The notes under the pieces: model-generated
The model's input: the letters and a program-made list of their open reading frames with translations, nothing else
Told to the model about the DNA's origin: nothing
Databases searched by the model: none
Made by a program: the position numbers and the translations under genes
Shown: in pieces, positions 1-8,968 of the stretch
Layout: every line of letters starts with the position of its first letter
Numbering within the stretch: the first letter of the stretch is position 1
Source: JAHEJA01 sp965657215
Lineage (GTDB): Bacteria > Pseudomonadota > Alphaproteobacteria > Rhodobacterales > Rhodobacteraceae
Assembly (NCBI GenBank): GCA_965657215.1
Contig: CBFHNR010000011.1
Coordinates: 26,199 to 90,198 of the forward strand
Reading direction: 5' to 3'
DNA length: 64,000 nt

Positions 1-2091
1 GGGCTTAATCAAGAATTCATCAGCCCCAAAGAATTAGCAGAGCGCCATCCCTTGATTGATCCCAAACATTATCATGCGGCCCTCTGGGATGATCAGGATG
101 GTGATTTGGACCCCTCTGGCGCAACCTATGCCTTTGCCAAATCCGCACGGGTGCATGGGGCGCAATATTTCACGCATTGCGGTGTGACGGCGATGTCTCA
201 GCGGCCTGATGGGTCTTGGGATTTGGAAACGCCTAAAGGGAAAATCAACGCTGAACAAATTGTGAATTGTGGTGGTCTCTGGGCACGCGAAGTTGGGCAT
301 ATGTCCGGCGTTCACTTACCCGTTCAGCCGATGGAACATCACTATTTGATCACCGATAAAATCCCGCTCATTGCCGAGCGTATGGACAGTATGGGCGAAG
401 CAGGGCGGCTTCCTGCGGGGATTGATTATGAGGCGAATATCTATTTCCGCCAAGAACGGCAGGGCATGTTGCTCGGCACCTATGAGCCTAAATCAACGCC
501 TTGGAAAGTGGGTGGCACGCCTTGGGATTTCGGGCACGAATTGCTTCCGCCTGATTTGGATCGTATCGCGGATCGGTTGGAGATGTCCTTTGATCGGATA
601 CCTGCGATTGGCGAGGCGGGGATTAAGGACATGATTAACGGGCCGTTCACCTTTGGGCCTGATGGTAATCCCATGATCGGCCCTGTTCCGGGGATGAAAA
701 ACTATTGGGTCGCTGTCGGAGTCATGGCAGGCTTTTGTCAAGGTGGTGGCGTGGGCCTCACAATGGCCGAGTGGATGATTGACGGCGAACCAAGCATTGA
801 TGTCTGGGCAATGGATGTTGCGCGGTTTGGTGAATTCGCGACGCCCGATTGGGGGACAATCAAATCCTCAGAAAACTACGAACGTCGATTTGTCATGACC
901 TTCCCGAATGAAACTTTGCCCAAGGGACGGATGCAAAAGACAACAGCGCTTTATGACCGTCTTGTCGCCAAGGGGGCTTTGATGGGGCAAGGCTTTGGTT
1001 TGGAAAACGCACTTTGGTTTGCAGATACGCCTCAGGATGCCCATGAAACACCTACATTTGAACGCAATCGATCCCATGACTATGTCGCGCGCGAAGTCAA
1101 AGCGGTTCAAACCTCGGTGGGTGGCATTGAAATCGCCAATTTCGCCAAACATGAATTCAAAGGCGCTGGCGCACGAGCCTATTTAGATCATATTTTGGCA
1201 GGCTACGTGCCCAAGCCGGGACGCCTTGCCCTGACACCGATGTTGACGCCTAAGGGTAAGCTTTATGGGGATTTGACAGTTGCCTGTTTGGGTGAAGATC
1301 ATTTCATGCTCTTTGGGTCAGGTGCGATGCAAGAGGCGCATCGTCGTTGGTTTGAAAAAGAATTGCCCCAAGGTGTGAGTTATCAAAATGTGTCAGATGA
1401 CTGGCATGGAATTGCCTTGTCAGGTCCAAAATCACGTGACCTCTTGGCGAGGTTAACACGCGATGATGTGAGTGCTGAGGCGTTTAAATTCCGCGATGTA
1501 CGGCAAACCTTTGTGGGTGGAGTGCCTGTGATTTTGAACCGCATAAGCTTTAGTGGTGAGCTTGGCTACGAGATTTATTGCAAGCCGCAGTATTTGCTCC
1601 GCTTGGCCGAAGCAATCGAAGAGGCAGGGGCCGATTTTGATTATCGCTGGTATGGCGCGCGCGCTTTGATGTCGATGCGATTGGAAAAGGGCTGGGGTGT
1701 TTGGACGCTTGAGTTCCGCCCTGATTTTGATGCGGTTGAATCGGGTATGGATGTCTTTATCAACTGGAAAAAAGACTTTGTCGGCAAAGAGGCGACATTG
1801 GCTGTTCGCGACACTGGACCCAAACAGAAATTGGTCACAATGACAATTGACGTAAATGGCATTGATGTCAGCAACGATGAAGCCATCCTAAAAGACGGCG
1901 AGGCCGTTGGCTATGTGTCCTCTGGTGGCTATGCGCATCGCGCAGGAACGTCTATGGCCATGGGTTATGTGGGCGCGCAATATGCCGTCCCGGGAACCGA
2001 ATTGGATGTGGAAATCCTCGGGGAATTCTACAAGGCCAAGGTGTTGGGAGCCTCAATTTATGATGCGAATGGGTCAAATATGCGCTGTTAA
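1..2091 (+). CDS. Dimethylglycine/sarcosine dehydrogenase-like protein (FAD oxidoreductase + GcvT folate domain), 5' end cut by window
   Basis: The frame is open from base 1, so the true start and the N-terminal FAD-binding Rossmann motif lie left of the window; 696 residues are visible. The first half has the DAO-type oxidoreductase fold (segments such as MEHHYLITDKIP and NGPFTFGPDGNPMIGPVPG). From about residue 420 it continues into a GcvT aminomethyltransferase domain (LTPMLTPKGKLYGDLTV, FSGELGYEIYC, GARALMSMRLEKGWGVW) and its C-terminal barrel (SSGGYAHRAGTSMAMGYV). This architecture is that of dimethylglycine or sarcosine dehydrogenases, which oxidatively demethylate N-methylglycines and pass the one-carbon unit to tetrahydrofolate. 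The exact substrate cannot be told. It is not part of the photosynthesis cluster. Confidence 0.88.
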   Translation, partial: GLNQEFISPKELAERHPLIDPKHYHAALWDDQDGDLDPSGATYAFAKSARVHGAQYFTHCGVTAMSQRPDGSWDLETPKGKINAEQIVNCGGLWAREVGHMSGVHLPVQPMEHHYLITDKIPLIAERMDSMGEAGRLPAGIDYEANIYFRQERQGMLLGTYEPKSTPWKVGGTPWDFGHELLPPDLDRIADRLEMSFDRIPAIGEAGIKDMINGPFTFGPDGNPMIGPVPGMKNYWVAVGVMAGFCQGGGVGLTMAEWMIDGEPSIDVWAMDVARFGEFATPDWGTIKSSENYERRFVMTFPNETLPKGRMQKTTALYDRLVAKGALMGQGFGLENALWFADTPQDAHETPTFERNRSHDYVAREVKAVQTSVGGIEIANFAKHEFKGAGARAYLDHILAGYVPKPGRLALTPMLTPKGKLYGDLTVACLGEDHFMLFGSGAMQEAHRRWFEKELPQGVSYQNVSDDWHGIALSGPKSRDLLARLTRDDVSAEAFKFRDVRQTFVGGVPVILNRISFSGELGYEIYCKPQYLLRLAEAIEEAGADFDYRWYGARALMSMRLEKGWGVWTLEFRPDFDAVESGMDVFINWKKDFVGKEATLAVRDTGPKQKLVTMTIDVNGIDVSNDEAILKDGEAVGYVSSGGYAHRAGTSMAMGYVGAQYAVPGTELDVEILGEFYKAKVLGASIYDANGSNMRC

Positions 2092-2114
2092 AGGGCCGCT
2101 CGGTTCGGGCCTTT
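2090..2114 (+). terminator. Possible stem-loop terminator after the dehydrogenase gene
   Basis: AAAGGGCC (2090-2097) and GGGCCTTT (2107-2114) can pair at seven of eight positions around a 9-nt loop, right at the stop codon. Only three T residues end the stem, so it is a weak candidate. Confidence 0.35.
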
Positions 2115-2188
2115 GCAAAAAAATGGTTACACACGGGATTGTTTGTGACAGTCTATTGAGCGTGAGTTAATTGCAAGAGGGGCATTAG

Positions 2189-3169
2189 ATGGACAAACAG
2201 CCGGTTAAGGGATGGAACCATGTTCCCAATGTTCCCATCCAAGTGTCGCCATTGTTTCGCTGGCCCTTGCGCCCATTGGACATCTTGCGGTGGTTTTGGT
2301 CGTCGTGGTTTTTGATCACCGAAAAGCTGATCATTGTAGGACTGGCTTGCATTTCGTTTTACTGGTTTCAACCCCCTCTTGAGGAAACCAAAACGATTGC
2401 CGTTGGCTGGATCGGCGAGATGTATCTTCGCAACTTAGCCTTGATGACATTGGTGGCTGGGGGGCTGCATCTATATTTCTACACCTTCACAAAACAGGGA
2501 AAACAGTTACGTTACGATCCGCGTCCTTTGATGAAAAATGGGCGTCAGTTCACCTTGGGCGGGCAAATCCGTGACAACATGTTTTGGACCCTTGCAAGTG
2601 GCGTGACGATCTGGACCGCTTATGAGGTTTTGATGTTCTGGGCTATGGCAAATGGCTATGCGCCTATGCTGACCTTTGCGGGGAATCCCGTGTGGTTCAT
2701 CCTTTTGTTTTGGCTGATCCCGATTTGGGAAAGCTTTTATTTCTATTGGATCCATCGGTTTTTACATATCCCGTTTTTCTACAAACATGTGCATGCGCTG
2801 CATCACCGTAATATCAATGTCGGGCCTTGGTCTGGCCTGTCTATGCATCCTGTCGAGCATGTGATTTTCTTGGGCTCTGTGCTGATCCATTGGATCGTTG
2901 CGGCGCATCCGATCCACATTTTGTACCACCTGCAATATTACGCTCTGACTGCGGCGAGCACGCACACAGGGTTTGAGGGGCTTGTGGTCAAGGATAAAAA
3001 CCGTCTGGCTCTGGGGACTTTTCATCACCAAATGCATCACCGCTATTTTGAATGCAATTATGGATCGCTCGAAATCCCATGGGACAAGCTATTTGGATCG
3101 TTTCATGATGGCACAACCGAAGCGGATGAGCGGATGAAAGAGCGTCGTAAGAGGATTATGGGCGCATAG
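2189..3169 (+). CDS. Sterol desaturase / fatty acid hydroxylase family membrane protein
   Basis: This 326-residue integral membrane protein carries the three histidine clusters that bind the di-iron centre in the family: HRFLH, HALHHR and, near the C terminus, HQMHHR. Hydrophobic segments lie around residues 30-60, 75-95, 130-175 and 220-245. Family members hydroxylate or desaturate sterols, carotenoids or lipids at the membrane; the substrate here is unknown. The start ATG is preceded by AAGAGGGG. It stands alone between the dehydrogenase gene and a convergent membrane-protein gene that ends 2 bp away. It could act on a lipid of the photosynthetic membrane, but that is speculation from position only. 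Confidence 0.85.
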   Translation: MDKQPVKGWNHVPNVPIQVSPLFRWPLRPLDILRWFWSSWFLITEKLIIVGLACISFYWFQPPLEETKTIAVGWIGEMYLRNLALMTLVAGGLHLYFYTFTKQGKQLRYDPRPLMKNGRQFTLGGQIRDNMFWTLASGVTIWTAYEVLMFWAMANGYAPMLTFAGNPVWFILLFWLIPIWESFYFYWIHRFLHIPFFYKHVHALHHRNINVGPWSGLSMHPVEHVIFLGSVLIHWIVAAHPIHILYHLQYYALTAASTHTGFEGLVVKDKNRLALGTFHHQMHHRYFECNYGSLEIPWDKLFGSFHDGTTEADERMKERRKRIMGA

Positions 3170-3170
3170 C

Positions 3171-3842
3171 TTAGCGACCGCTCCAATCCTCTTTGATCAG
3201 GTCTGATGCCTTTTCCCCAATCATGATGGCTGGGGCATTGGCAATGTCAGAGGCTTCTTGGCAAAGGTGCACAACTCCGCCGCCTTTGCTCCACCAGACC
3301 ATGTCTTGTCCGACAAGCTGTGTCACAACTTGGGATTCAACGGCCATTTGCTCTTGGGACATAGGTTTGAAATCGATGCCAAGGAGTACGGCAACCACAC
3401 CAACAATCACGGCCGCTGATCCAGCAATACCTTTTTGCTTGCTGTCCATATCCTTGTTCATAAAAATCATCGCGATCAGTGGCAGGAACGCCAAGAGGGC
3501 AATAAAAGCTCCGAGCTGGTTTTGGATGAAGAATTTAACAGGTTCCTTGCGTGTCGCAGGATCCAAACGGTTTGCAGCTTTCCAGAGCAAAGAGCCGATA
3601 ACGGTGAGAACACCAATTACACCGATAAAGCCCATAAGCGTCCACCAGCGCCACTGTGGGAAGCCTTGGTTTGCAGCCAATTCTTCGAATGGTGGCCGCA
3701 AGAGCCAAACGATTGCAACAATTTCCAACATAATTGCAACGGCCCAAAGACACAGTGCAATAATGCGTTTTGATTTTGCTTTGGACTGCGCCCCTGGTGC
3801 GGGAACAAAATTTGGCGTTTCCGCCTTGGATGATTTTGACAT
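3171..3842 (-). CDS. Unknown four-helix membrane protein with soluble C-terminal tail
   Basis: Not recognised beyond fold. The 223-residue protein has a polar, lysine-rich N-terminal tail (about 25 residues), hydrophobic stretches at about 27-47, 68-88, 107-127 and 138-155, and a soluble C-terminal tail of about 65 residues containing WWSKGGGVVHLC and ending DWSGR. The tail faintly recalls short Trp-Ser-Lys-His-Leu-Cys motifs at the ends of some bacterial membrane proteins, a resemblance judged by eye. It is convergent with the sterol-desaturase gene (2-bp gap) and has its own leader. Confidence 0.7.
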   Translation of the reverse strand: MSKSSKAETPNFVPAPGAQSKAKSKRIIALCLWAVAIMLEIVAIVWLLRPPFEELAANQGFPQWRWWTLMGFIGVIGVLTVIGSLLWKAANRLDPATRKEPVKFFIQNQLGAFIALLAFLPLIAMIFMNKDMDSKQKGIAGSAAVIVGVVAVLLGIDFKPMSQEQMAVESQVVTQLVGQDMVWWSKGGGVVHLCQEASDIANAPAIMIGEKASDLIKEDWSGR

Positions 3843-3989
3843 GTTTCTTACCCCTGTAACACGTATATCTGAAACTACTTTCTCAGCCGAAAGTATATAA
3901 ATGTATCAAAAAGGCGAGGGGAAATTTTAGCTATTCAGCAATATTTTTACGCTTTGGCGCGGGAATTTCAAAATTATAAGACGAGAGGC

Positions 3990-4658
3990 CTACATGATGG
4001 TTAATTTATCATCCACCAAACCAACCCGTTTGATCCGGCCTTTTGCCTTTAATCGTTCAGCGGCTTGAAGGATAAACTTGTCTTCATTCGATTTGTTGAA
4101 CTTATCATTGCTAAGCACAGTGAGGTCATTTCGGTCCGCGTAGCGGATAATCAAAGGGTCGGCTGTATACCCTTTTTTAGAAACGGTTAAATTGTAGCGA
4201 TCCCGTCCCAAGACACGACAAATGGCGATCGGCACTGTTTCATTCGGCAGCATGAGATCGTTCTCTTTGAGAGTGCGCCGAATGCTGTAATCAAAAAAGA
4301 GATGCGTATGAAGGCCGTCCCGTTCGAGTTCATCAACAAATTCGGAAAATCGATTGAGGTCCCAGTCAACCAGTCCAAGCAGGTTATTGGAATCAATCAC
4401 AAACGTGACATCAGTGTCCTCTTGGTTTTTTGATGGGTCGCTCAGGCCGCGTTTGATATTTAAAAACCCAAAGATCATCAAAGATGCGGTCAGGGCATAG
4501 ATCACCAAAGTGACGATGCTGTCTTTGTCGACGATATAGAGAAAGAGGACAGCAAAGGTCAAAGATACCCAGAGCCAAATGCCACGAAAGGTGAGACCGC
4601 CTAAAATGGCGATCAGGCTGATGAGAATAGGAAGTTGAGAATAATCAAAATTGGGCAA
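3990..4658 (-). CDS. Membrane-anchored NYN/PIN-type (Zc3h12a-like) ribonuclease
   Basis: Residues 1-75 are hydrophobic and form two or three membrane segments. The rest is a soluble domain with the signature of Zc3h12a-like NYN nucleases: an N-terminal acidic strand FVIDSNNLLGL (about 106-116), a basic middle, and DPLIIRYADRNDLTVLSNDKF, whose Asp and Ser-Asn-Asp supply the metal-binding carboxylates. Such domains are endoribonucleases. The gene lies 61 bp downstream of bciA on the same strand, so the two may be co-transcribed. The target RNA is unknown; anchoring to the membrane is inferred from hydrophobicity. Confidence 0.7.
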   Translation of the reverse strand: MPNFDYSQLPILISLIAILGGLTFRGIWLWVSLTFAVLFLYIVDKDSIVTLVIYALTASLMIFGFLNIKRGLSDPSKNQEDTDVTFVIDSNNLLGLVDWDLNRFSEFVDELERDGLHTHLFFDYSIRRTLKENDLMLPNETVPIAICRVLGRDRYNLTVSKKGYTADPLIIRYADRNDLTVLSNDKFNKSNEDKFILQAAERLKAKGRIKRVGLVDDKLTIM

Positions 4659-4719
4659 ATCTGCACTGATCCTATTCAGTCGTGTTGTCCCATCTGTCTA
4701 CGGGGTTGTCGGTGTGAAA

Positions 4720-5691
4720 TCAATAAATCTGACTGTGTGTATCCACAGTTTCTATCTCATGACCATTGTGCAGGGATTGAAAGTAGTCTTTTAGGGTATC
4801 CTGTCCCGTGGACGGAGTTGAAACTGGGCAATAGTTGTTTTGCTGTTGATCCCAGATCAGCATGGACTCCGTCGCATAGTAGTGCCCGATTTTCATCAAT
4901 TCACATTTATCGCGGATTGTCTTGGACAACGGGGCGAGTACCCCCAAAACCTTTCCAAGTATCGTGAAAATGCGGGGGGACACTGATCGCATTTTGACAG
5001 GTCGATCGAAGGTGTCAAACATCATATGCCCGATGTCTTGGGGCGTGAGGGCCGGATGTGGCCCGCCAATGGGCAAGATCTTATTATGTCGTGTCTCCAA
5101 GTCTAAACACTCCAGCATAAAATCGGCGAGATCTCGTTCTGAAATCGGGGTGCAGGCAGTGTCTTGGCCCGTTCCGAAATAGAGGTAAGGCTTGCCGGAT
5201 TGGACACGTTTGATTTGCCCCGAGAGTGACTTGAAAAAGGCTGTGGGGCGCACAATACTATGCGTGAGGGGGCTTGCTTGTAAATCGGCTTCAAATCTAA
5301 GTTTTTCGAGCTGAAACGCCAATTTGGGTTTTTGAACGCAGATGGCAGAGAGCATTATGAAATGCTCCACCTGACTTTGTTCTGCATGCGTTAAAAGCGC
5401 CCTGTTCATTTGATAATCCACCAGATGCGCATCCTTTGGTGTCCCTGTTCGGCTTGCGAGGCACGAGATCACTGCATCTGCTTTTGGTAGGGGCGCAGTC
5501 CAGCCAGACAGAGGGCCAAAATCCGCAAAATGGTATGTTAAATTGGGATGCTCCTCAAGCTTGACCTTTGAGGAGGGGCGCATCACGGCATGTACCTGAT
5601 GCCCGCGTTTGAGGGCCCGCTGAACAACCATTTGGCCGATATAACCGCTAGCCCCTGCGATCAAAACACGTTGGGTTGACTTTGATGTCAT
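4720..5691 (-). CDS. bciA: 3,8-divinyl (proto)chlorophyllide 8-vinyl reductase, BciA type
   Basis: The 323-residue protein is an atypical short-chain dehydrogenase with the NAD(P)-binding motif VLIAGASGYIGQMV at its N terminus, followed by LSAICVQKP, FQLEKLRFEADL and SIVRPTAFFKSLSG, the layout of BciA. BciA reduces the C8 vinyl group of divinyl chlorophyllides to ethyl with NADPH during bacteriochlorophyll synthesis. The ATG at 5691 was preferred over an upstream GTG at 5700 because the conserved N terminus begins there. It is divergent from the small GTG-started gene at 5731 and probably leads into the nuclease gene downstream. Confidence 0.88.
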   Translation of the reverse strand: MTSKSTQRVLIAGASGYIGQMVVQRALKRGHQVHAVMRPSSKVKLEEHPNLTYHFADFGPLSGWTAPLPKADAVISCLASRTGTPKDAHLVDYQMNRALLTHAEQSQVEHFIMLSAICVQKPKLAFQLEKLRFEADLQASPLTHSIVRPTAFFKSLSGQIKRVQSGKPYLYFGTGQDTACTPISERDLADFMLECLDLETRHNKILPIGGPHPALTPQDIGHMMFDTFDRPVKMRSVSPRIFTILGKVLGVLAPLSKTIRDKCELMKIGHYYATESMLIWDQQQNNYCPVSTPSTGQDTLKDYFQSLHNGHEIETVDTHSQIY

Positions 5692-5730
5692 TTGCAACAC
5701 TTCAACGACATGGGAAAAGGAGACCTATCC

Positions 5731-5943
5731 GTGGATAAATCAGAAATGAAGGCACGATATGATGCCGCTCGCCAAGAGATCGACGCAAAGCGCCAATTAG
5801 ATGCAGGAAAATCATTTGCCTCAGGAGCGGCGATTATGCTGTTCAATGACAATCCTCTATTCAATGCCGCTGCCTTTTGTGCCAAATTCTTTTTGGTGGT
5901 CTTTGGCATTTTTGCGGTCTTTTATCTCACAACACTGGTTTAA
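5731..5943 (+). CDS. Small single-helix membrane protein of the photosynthesis cluster, GTG start
   Basis: The start is set at GTG 5731 because AAGGAG (5717-5722) lies at ideal spacing; a frame extending to 5692 has no such site. The 70-residue product has a polar charged N-terminal half (SEMKARYDAARQEIDAK), a middle segment FASGAAIMLFNDNP and one C-terminal membrane helix (residues about 48-68). The last four bases overlap the 3' end of idi on the other strand. No function is recognised. Its position between bciA and idi suggests a role linked to pigment synthesis, by context only. Confidence 0.65.
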   Translation: MDKSEMKARYDAARQEIDAKRQLDAGKSFASGAAIMLFNDNPLFNAAAFCAKFFLVVFGIFAVFYLTTLV

Positions 5944-6476
5944 ACTGTTTCCGCTTGGCTGTGGGAAAACAGGCTGTGATAGTGGTCTCGGACGTAGATT
6001 TTTAGCCACTCGGTATAGGTGTTTGGCGATCTTGCAATGCTGGATTTCAAATCCTCAACTGTGATCCAAACGCTGTCCATGACCTCGTTCGGGTTCAAGT
6101 CTATGTATGGTTCATCGATGCAATGAGCCACATAACAATCAACCACCTCGTGCTCGATCATATCCGCGCCGACCTTGGCGCGGTATTCCAGCGTTTTGGC
6201 AAACTCTAAGCTGAGTCCTGTGATCCCCATTTCGTCCTTTAATCGACGAGTTGCACATGTATTGCTTGGCTCATCCCAGTCTGGATGAGTGCAGCAGGTA
6301 TTTGCCCATAGTCCCGGCGAGTGATATTTTTCCAAAGCGCGTTGTTGAAGCAAAACTTTGCCCTTCCAAAAGACAAAGACAGACACGGCTTTGTGTTTTA
6401 GGCCCAAGCGATGGACCATGAGCTTTTCCATCGGGACTAATGAACCGTCTTGCCATGCGGGGATCATGATACTCAT
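5940..6476 (-). CDS. idi: Isopentenyl-diphosphate delta-isomerase (type 1, Nudix)
   Basis: The 178-residue protein matches type 1 IPP isomerase: KAVSVFVFWKGKVLLQQRA, then the catalytic SPGLWANTCCTHP (active-site Cys and metal-binding His), and the Nudix-like stretch ATRRLKDEMGI followed by EHEVVDCYV. It interconverts IPP and DMAPP, feeding the geranylgeranyl tail of bacteriochlorophyll and the carotenoids. Its ATG overlaps the bchP stop in an ATGA, so it is translationally coupled. It corresponds to orf176 of the Rhodobacter capsulatus cluster. Confidence 0.95.
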   Translation of the reverse strand: MSIMIPAWQDGSLVPMEKLMVHRLGLKHKAVSVFVFWKGKVLLQQRALEKYHSPGLWANTCCTHPDWDEPSNTCATRRLKDEMGITGLSLEFAKTLEYRAKVGADMIEHEVVDCYVAHCIDEPYIDLNPNEVMDSVWITVEDLKSSIARSPNTYTEWLKIYVRDHYHSLFSHSQAETV

Positions 6477-7651
6477 ACATGCTCCTCCGAAACGATCCCT
6501 GTTAAATGCATCAGGTTTTTGAACGAAATCTTGAGGTGGGCGAGGGGGCGGGCACTTGTGAGTTTCTTGTTCATATAGGCTTCAAAAGTCATCTTTTGGA
6601 CGTCCACATCATGACAGAGCGACACAAACCGTTCCCGACGCGCGTCGCTTTTGTAATAAGCGTTTTGCATCGCTCCCAAGACTTTGAACACCGTGCCATG
6701 TTGCTTGGTAAAGGCTTTGCAGGCTTTGCGGAGATGTTTTGCATCCCCCGTCCTTAACGCCTCTGACACCGCTTGTGCGGCCATACGACCAGAGCACATT
6801 GCATAGTAAATGCCTTCGCCCGAGCTTGGGGCAACGACGCCTGCAGCGTCACCTGCCAAAACAACATCGCGATCATTGTCCCATTTTTTCAATGGTTTCA
6901 GAGGGATGGGCGCGCCTTCTTTGCGCAAGGTTTTGCAGTCCGTAAGCCCGTTTGAGTGACGGAGGTCAGCGGTGGCCTGTTTGAGGTCAAACCCATTGAT
7001 GCCCGTTCCCATTCCCACAGACACTGTGTCCCCATGAGGAAAGACCCAGCCATAGAAATCAGGGGACACCGCACCGTCGTAAATCACATCACAGCGTGTT
7101 CCTTTATACGAACTAGAGGGGTCAGGCGCGCTGATGATTTCATGATAGGCGATGACATAGGGGATATCTTCCGCATTTTGAATTTCGGCCTTGGCCACTT
7201 TGCTCCGTGCGCCATCCGCGCCAATAACAAAGCGCGCTTCAAGGGTGGTTGGGCTGTTGTCCTCAGCAGTGCGATAATGGATGAGGGGGTGCCCCTTGGG
7301 TCGCGCGATTTTTTCAAATGCACCACGCAAGACTGTAACGCCATGAGACGCCGCACGATCGCGCAGGAATTCATCGAATTCTTCGCGATCAACCATGCCC
7401 ACAAAGCCATTCTCAATCGGGATATCCACGTGGCGACGTTTTGGGGACACCATGCGTGCGGTCACAATTTTCGCCTTAAGAAGATGATCAGGGATGTCAA
7501 ATTCATCAATTAAAATCGGAGGGATCGCCCCACCACAGGGCTTGATCCGCCCCGGTCGATCCAATAACGCAACGGAATAGCCAAGCTTTGCCATATCCTC
7601 TGCAGCAGATGCACCACAGGGGCCACCGCCAATAACGACAACATCAAACAT
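6473..7651 (-). CDS. bchP: Geranylgeranyl (bacterio)chlorophyll reductase
   Basis: The 392-residue flavoprotein starts with the FAD-binding motif FDVVVIGGGPCGASAAEDMAKLG and carries the second flavin motif VVLAGDAAGVVAPSSGEGI. BchP reduces three double bonds of the geranylgeranyl side chain to phytyl after BchG has attached it. The gene begins 8 bp inside the end of the upstream PucC-like gene and ends in a 4-bp overlap with idi, giving the conserved block bchG-PucC-like-bchP-idi. Confidence 0.96.
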   Translation of the reverse strand: MFDVVVIGGGPCGASAAEDMAKLGYSVALLDRPGRIKPCGGAIPPILIDEFDIPDHLLKAKIVTARMVSPKRRHVDIPIENGFVGMVDREEFDEFLRDRAASHGVTVLRGAFEKIARPKGHPLIHYRTAEDNSPTTLEARFVIGADGARSKVAKAEIQNAEDIPYVIAYHEIISAPDPSSSYKGTRCDVIYDGAVSPDFYGWVFPHGDTVSVGMGTGINGFDLKQATADLRHSNGLTDCKTLRKEGAPIPLKPLKKWDNDRDVVLAGDAAGVVAPSSGEGIYYAMCSGRMAAQAVSEALRTGDAKHLRKACKAFTKQHGTVFKVLGAMQNAYYKSDARRERFVSLCHDVDVQKMTFEAYMNKKLTSARPLAHLKISFKNLMHLTGIVSEEHV

Positions 7652-8951
7652 TGGTTAATTCTCCTGATAGAATAGGCATTGGCTGTTTTTTATTGGGTTT
7701 CAAAATAGAGGTGCTTGCTAACACTGCCGCCCAGACAAAGAGGCTGGCTTCAAATAAAAAGACGGTTCCATAGGCGTTGAGCGTACTCAGCTGAAGGATC
7801 TGTAAGAGATCCACCAAAATCGTGCCAAGCAATCCGCCAAAGCCAGCAGCGATAGCCTGCGCAGCGCCCCAAAGCCCCATACGGGTTCCTTCGCGCGCTT
7901 TTTCGCCGCTTCCTGCAAGGGTCATCATGGATCCGATTGCGGCAACAGCAAACATGCCGTTAAACACGCCTAATCCAAAGACCACAGCGTCAAGGGGGAG
8001 GGTCGATGGCGCATGACCCAATGCCATGATGGCAACCAACATGACCGCTGATCCGCTGCACCCAAGTTTCACCCATGCGCGCAGCGACCCGATTTTTAAC
8101 GCAGAGGCCAAGATGCCAACCATGAGCATGCCGATAAAGACACCGCCGTTTTGTACCCCTGAAAGGGACGTCGTTTGACCGGGGGTGTAGGCAAAGACCA
8201 GACCTGCATAAGGCTCTAGGATTAGCTCTTGCATAAAATAAGCGGTCATCGACAAAAAGACGAATATGGTGAAATTTCGCGTCTCACTATGGGCCCAGAC
8301 ATCTTGGAGCTCGGCCAAGAGCGTTGTCTTTTCGCCCACGGGTGATGGGACTTGGATCAGGCCACGTTCGATCCGCCAAGTCGCAATGAACGTCAGAACA
8401 AGCGTGCCAAGGGTTAGTCCCAAGACCAATGTTGTTAGTCGTGCATGACTGTAAGGGGTTAAAAGTTGACCTAATATCCCTGCGGTCAATGCAATGCCTA
8501 GGATCATCATCAGCCATGTGATCATGGCGGCGGCTGGTCGTCTGCGGTCTTGGGTATGTTTGGCCATAAGAGCCAAAAGAGACGTGCCTGACGCGCCCAC
8601 CCCGATGCCGATCAACGTATAGGCCAAGGTGGACAATGCAAATGCAAAGACGGGCCGCAGTTCAAAATGCGTCAGGCTGTAGGTTGCTAAATTCGCCCCT
8701 ATGCCAAGGACCAGCATACCCAAAAGGATCCACTTGGTTCTGTTGTTTTCTAAATCGGAGACGAGCCCCCATTTTGGACGCGAGAGCTGGACGATATAAT
8801 GTAAGCCCACCAAAAAACCGGGTAATGTGGCAGCCATTGCCAATTCGACCACCATGAGACGGTTTAAGGTTGATGTCATAACGACGACCACGGCACCGAG
8901 GCACATTTGGACCAATCCAAGCCTAAATATTGCAAACCAACTCAGTGTCAT
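7644..8951 (-). CDS. PucC/LhaA-family major facilitator membrane protein (orf428/bch2 type)
   Basis: The 435-residue protein has about twelve hydrophobic segments and the family hallmarks TSTLNRLMVVELA and LWGAAQAIAAGFGGLLG, shared with LhaA later in this cluster. Members assist light-harvesting complex assembly or pigment delivery; the copy between bchG and bchP is thought to act around (bacterio)chlorophyll handling, though its exact role is unsettled. It lies 17 bp after bchG and overlaps bchP by 8 bp. Confidence 0.92.
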   Translation of the reverse strand: MTLSWFAIFRLGLVQMCLGAVVVVMTSTLNRLMVVELAMAATLPGFLVGLHYIVQLSRPKWGLVSDLENNRTKWILLGMLVLGIGANLATYSLTHFELRPVFAFALSTLAYTLIGIGVGASGTSLLALMAKHTQDRRRPAAAMITWLMMILGIALTAGILGQLLTPYSHARLTTLVLGLTLGTLVLTFIATWRIERGLIQVPSPVGEKTTLLAELQDVWAHSETRNFTIFVFLSMTAYFMQELILEPYAGLVFAYTPGQTTSLSGVQNGGVFIGMLMVGILASALKIGSLRAWVKLGCSGSAVMLVAIMALGHAPSTLPLDAVVFGLGVFNGMFAVAAIGSMMTLAGSGEKAREGTRMGLWGAAQAIAAGFGGLLGTILVDLLQILQLSTLNAYGTVFLFEASLFVWAAVLASTSILKPNKKQPMPILSGELTNV

Positions 8952-8968
8952 GTTCTATCCAATCTCAT

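Noticed and set aside
3193..3900. 235-codon plus-strand frame opposite the unknown membrane protein
   Set aside because: The minus-strand frame has proper membrane helices and a lysine-rich start; the plus frame has no ribosome binding site or recognisable pattern.
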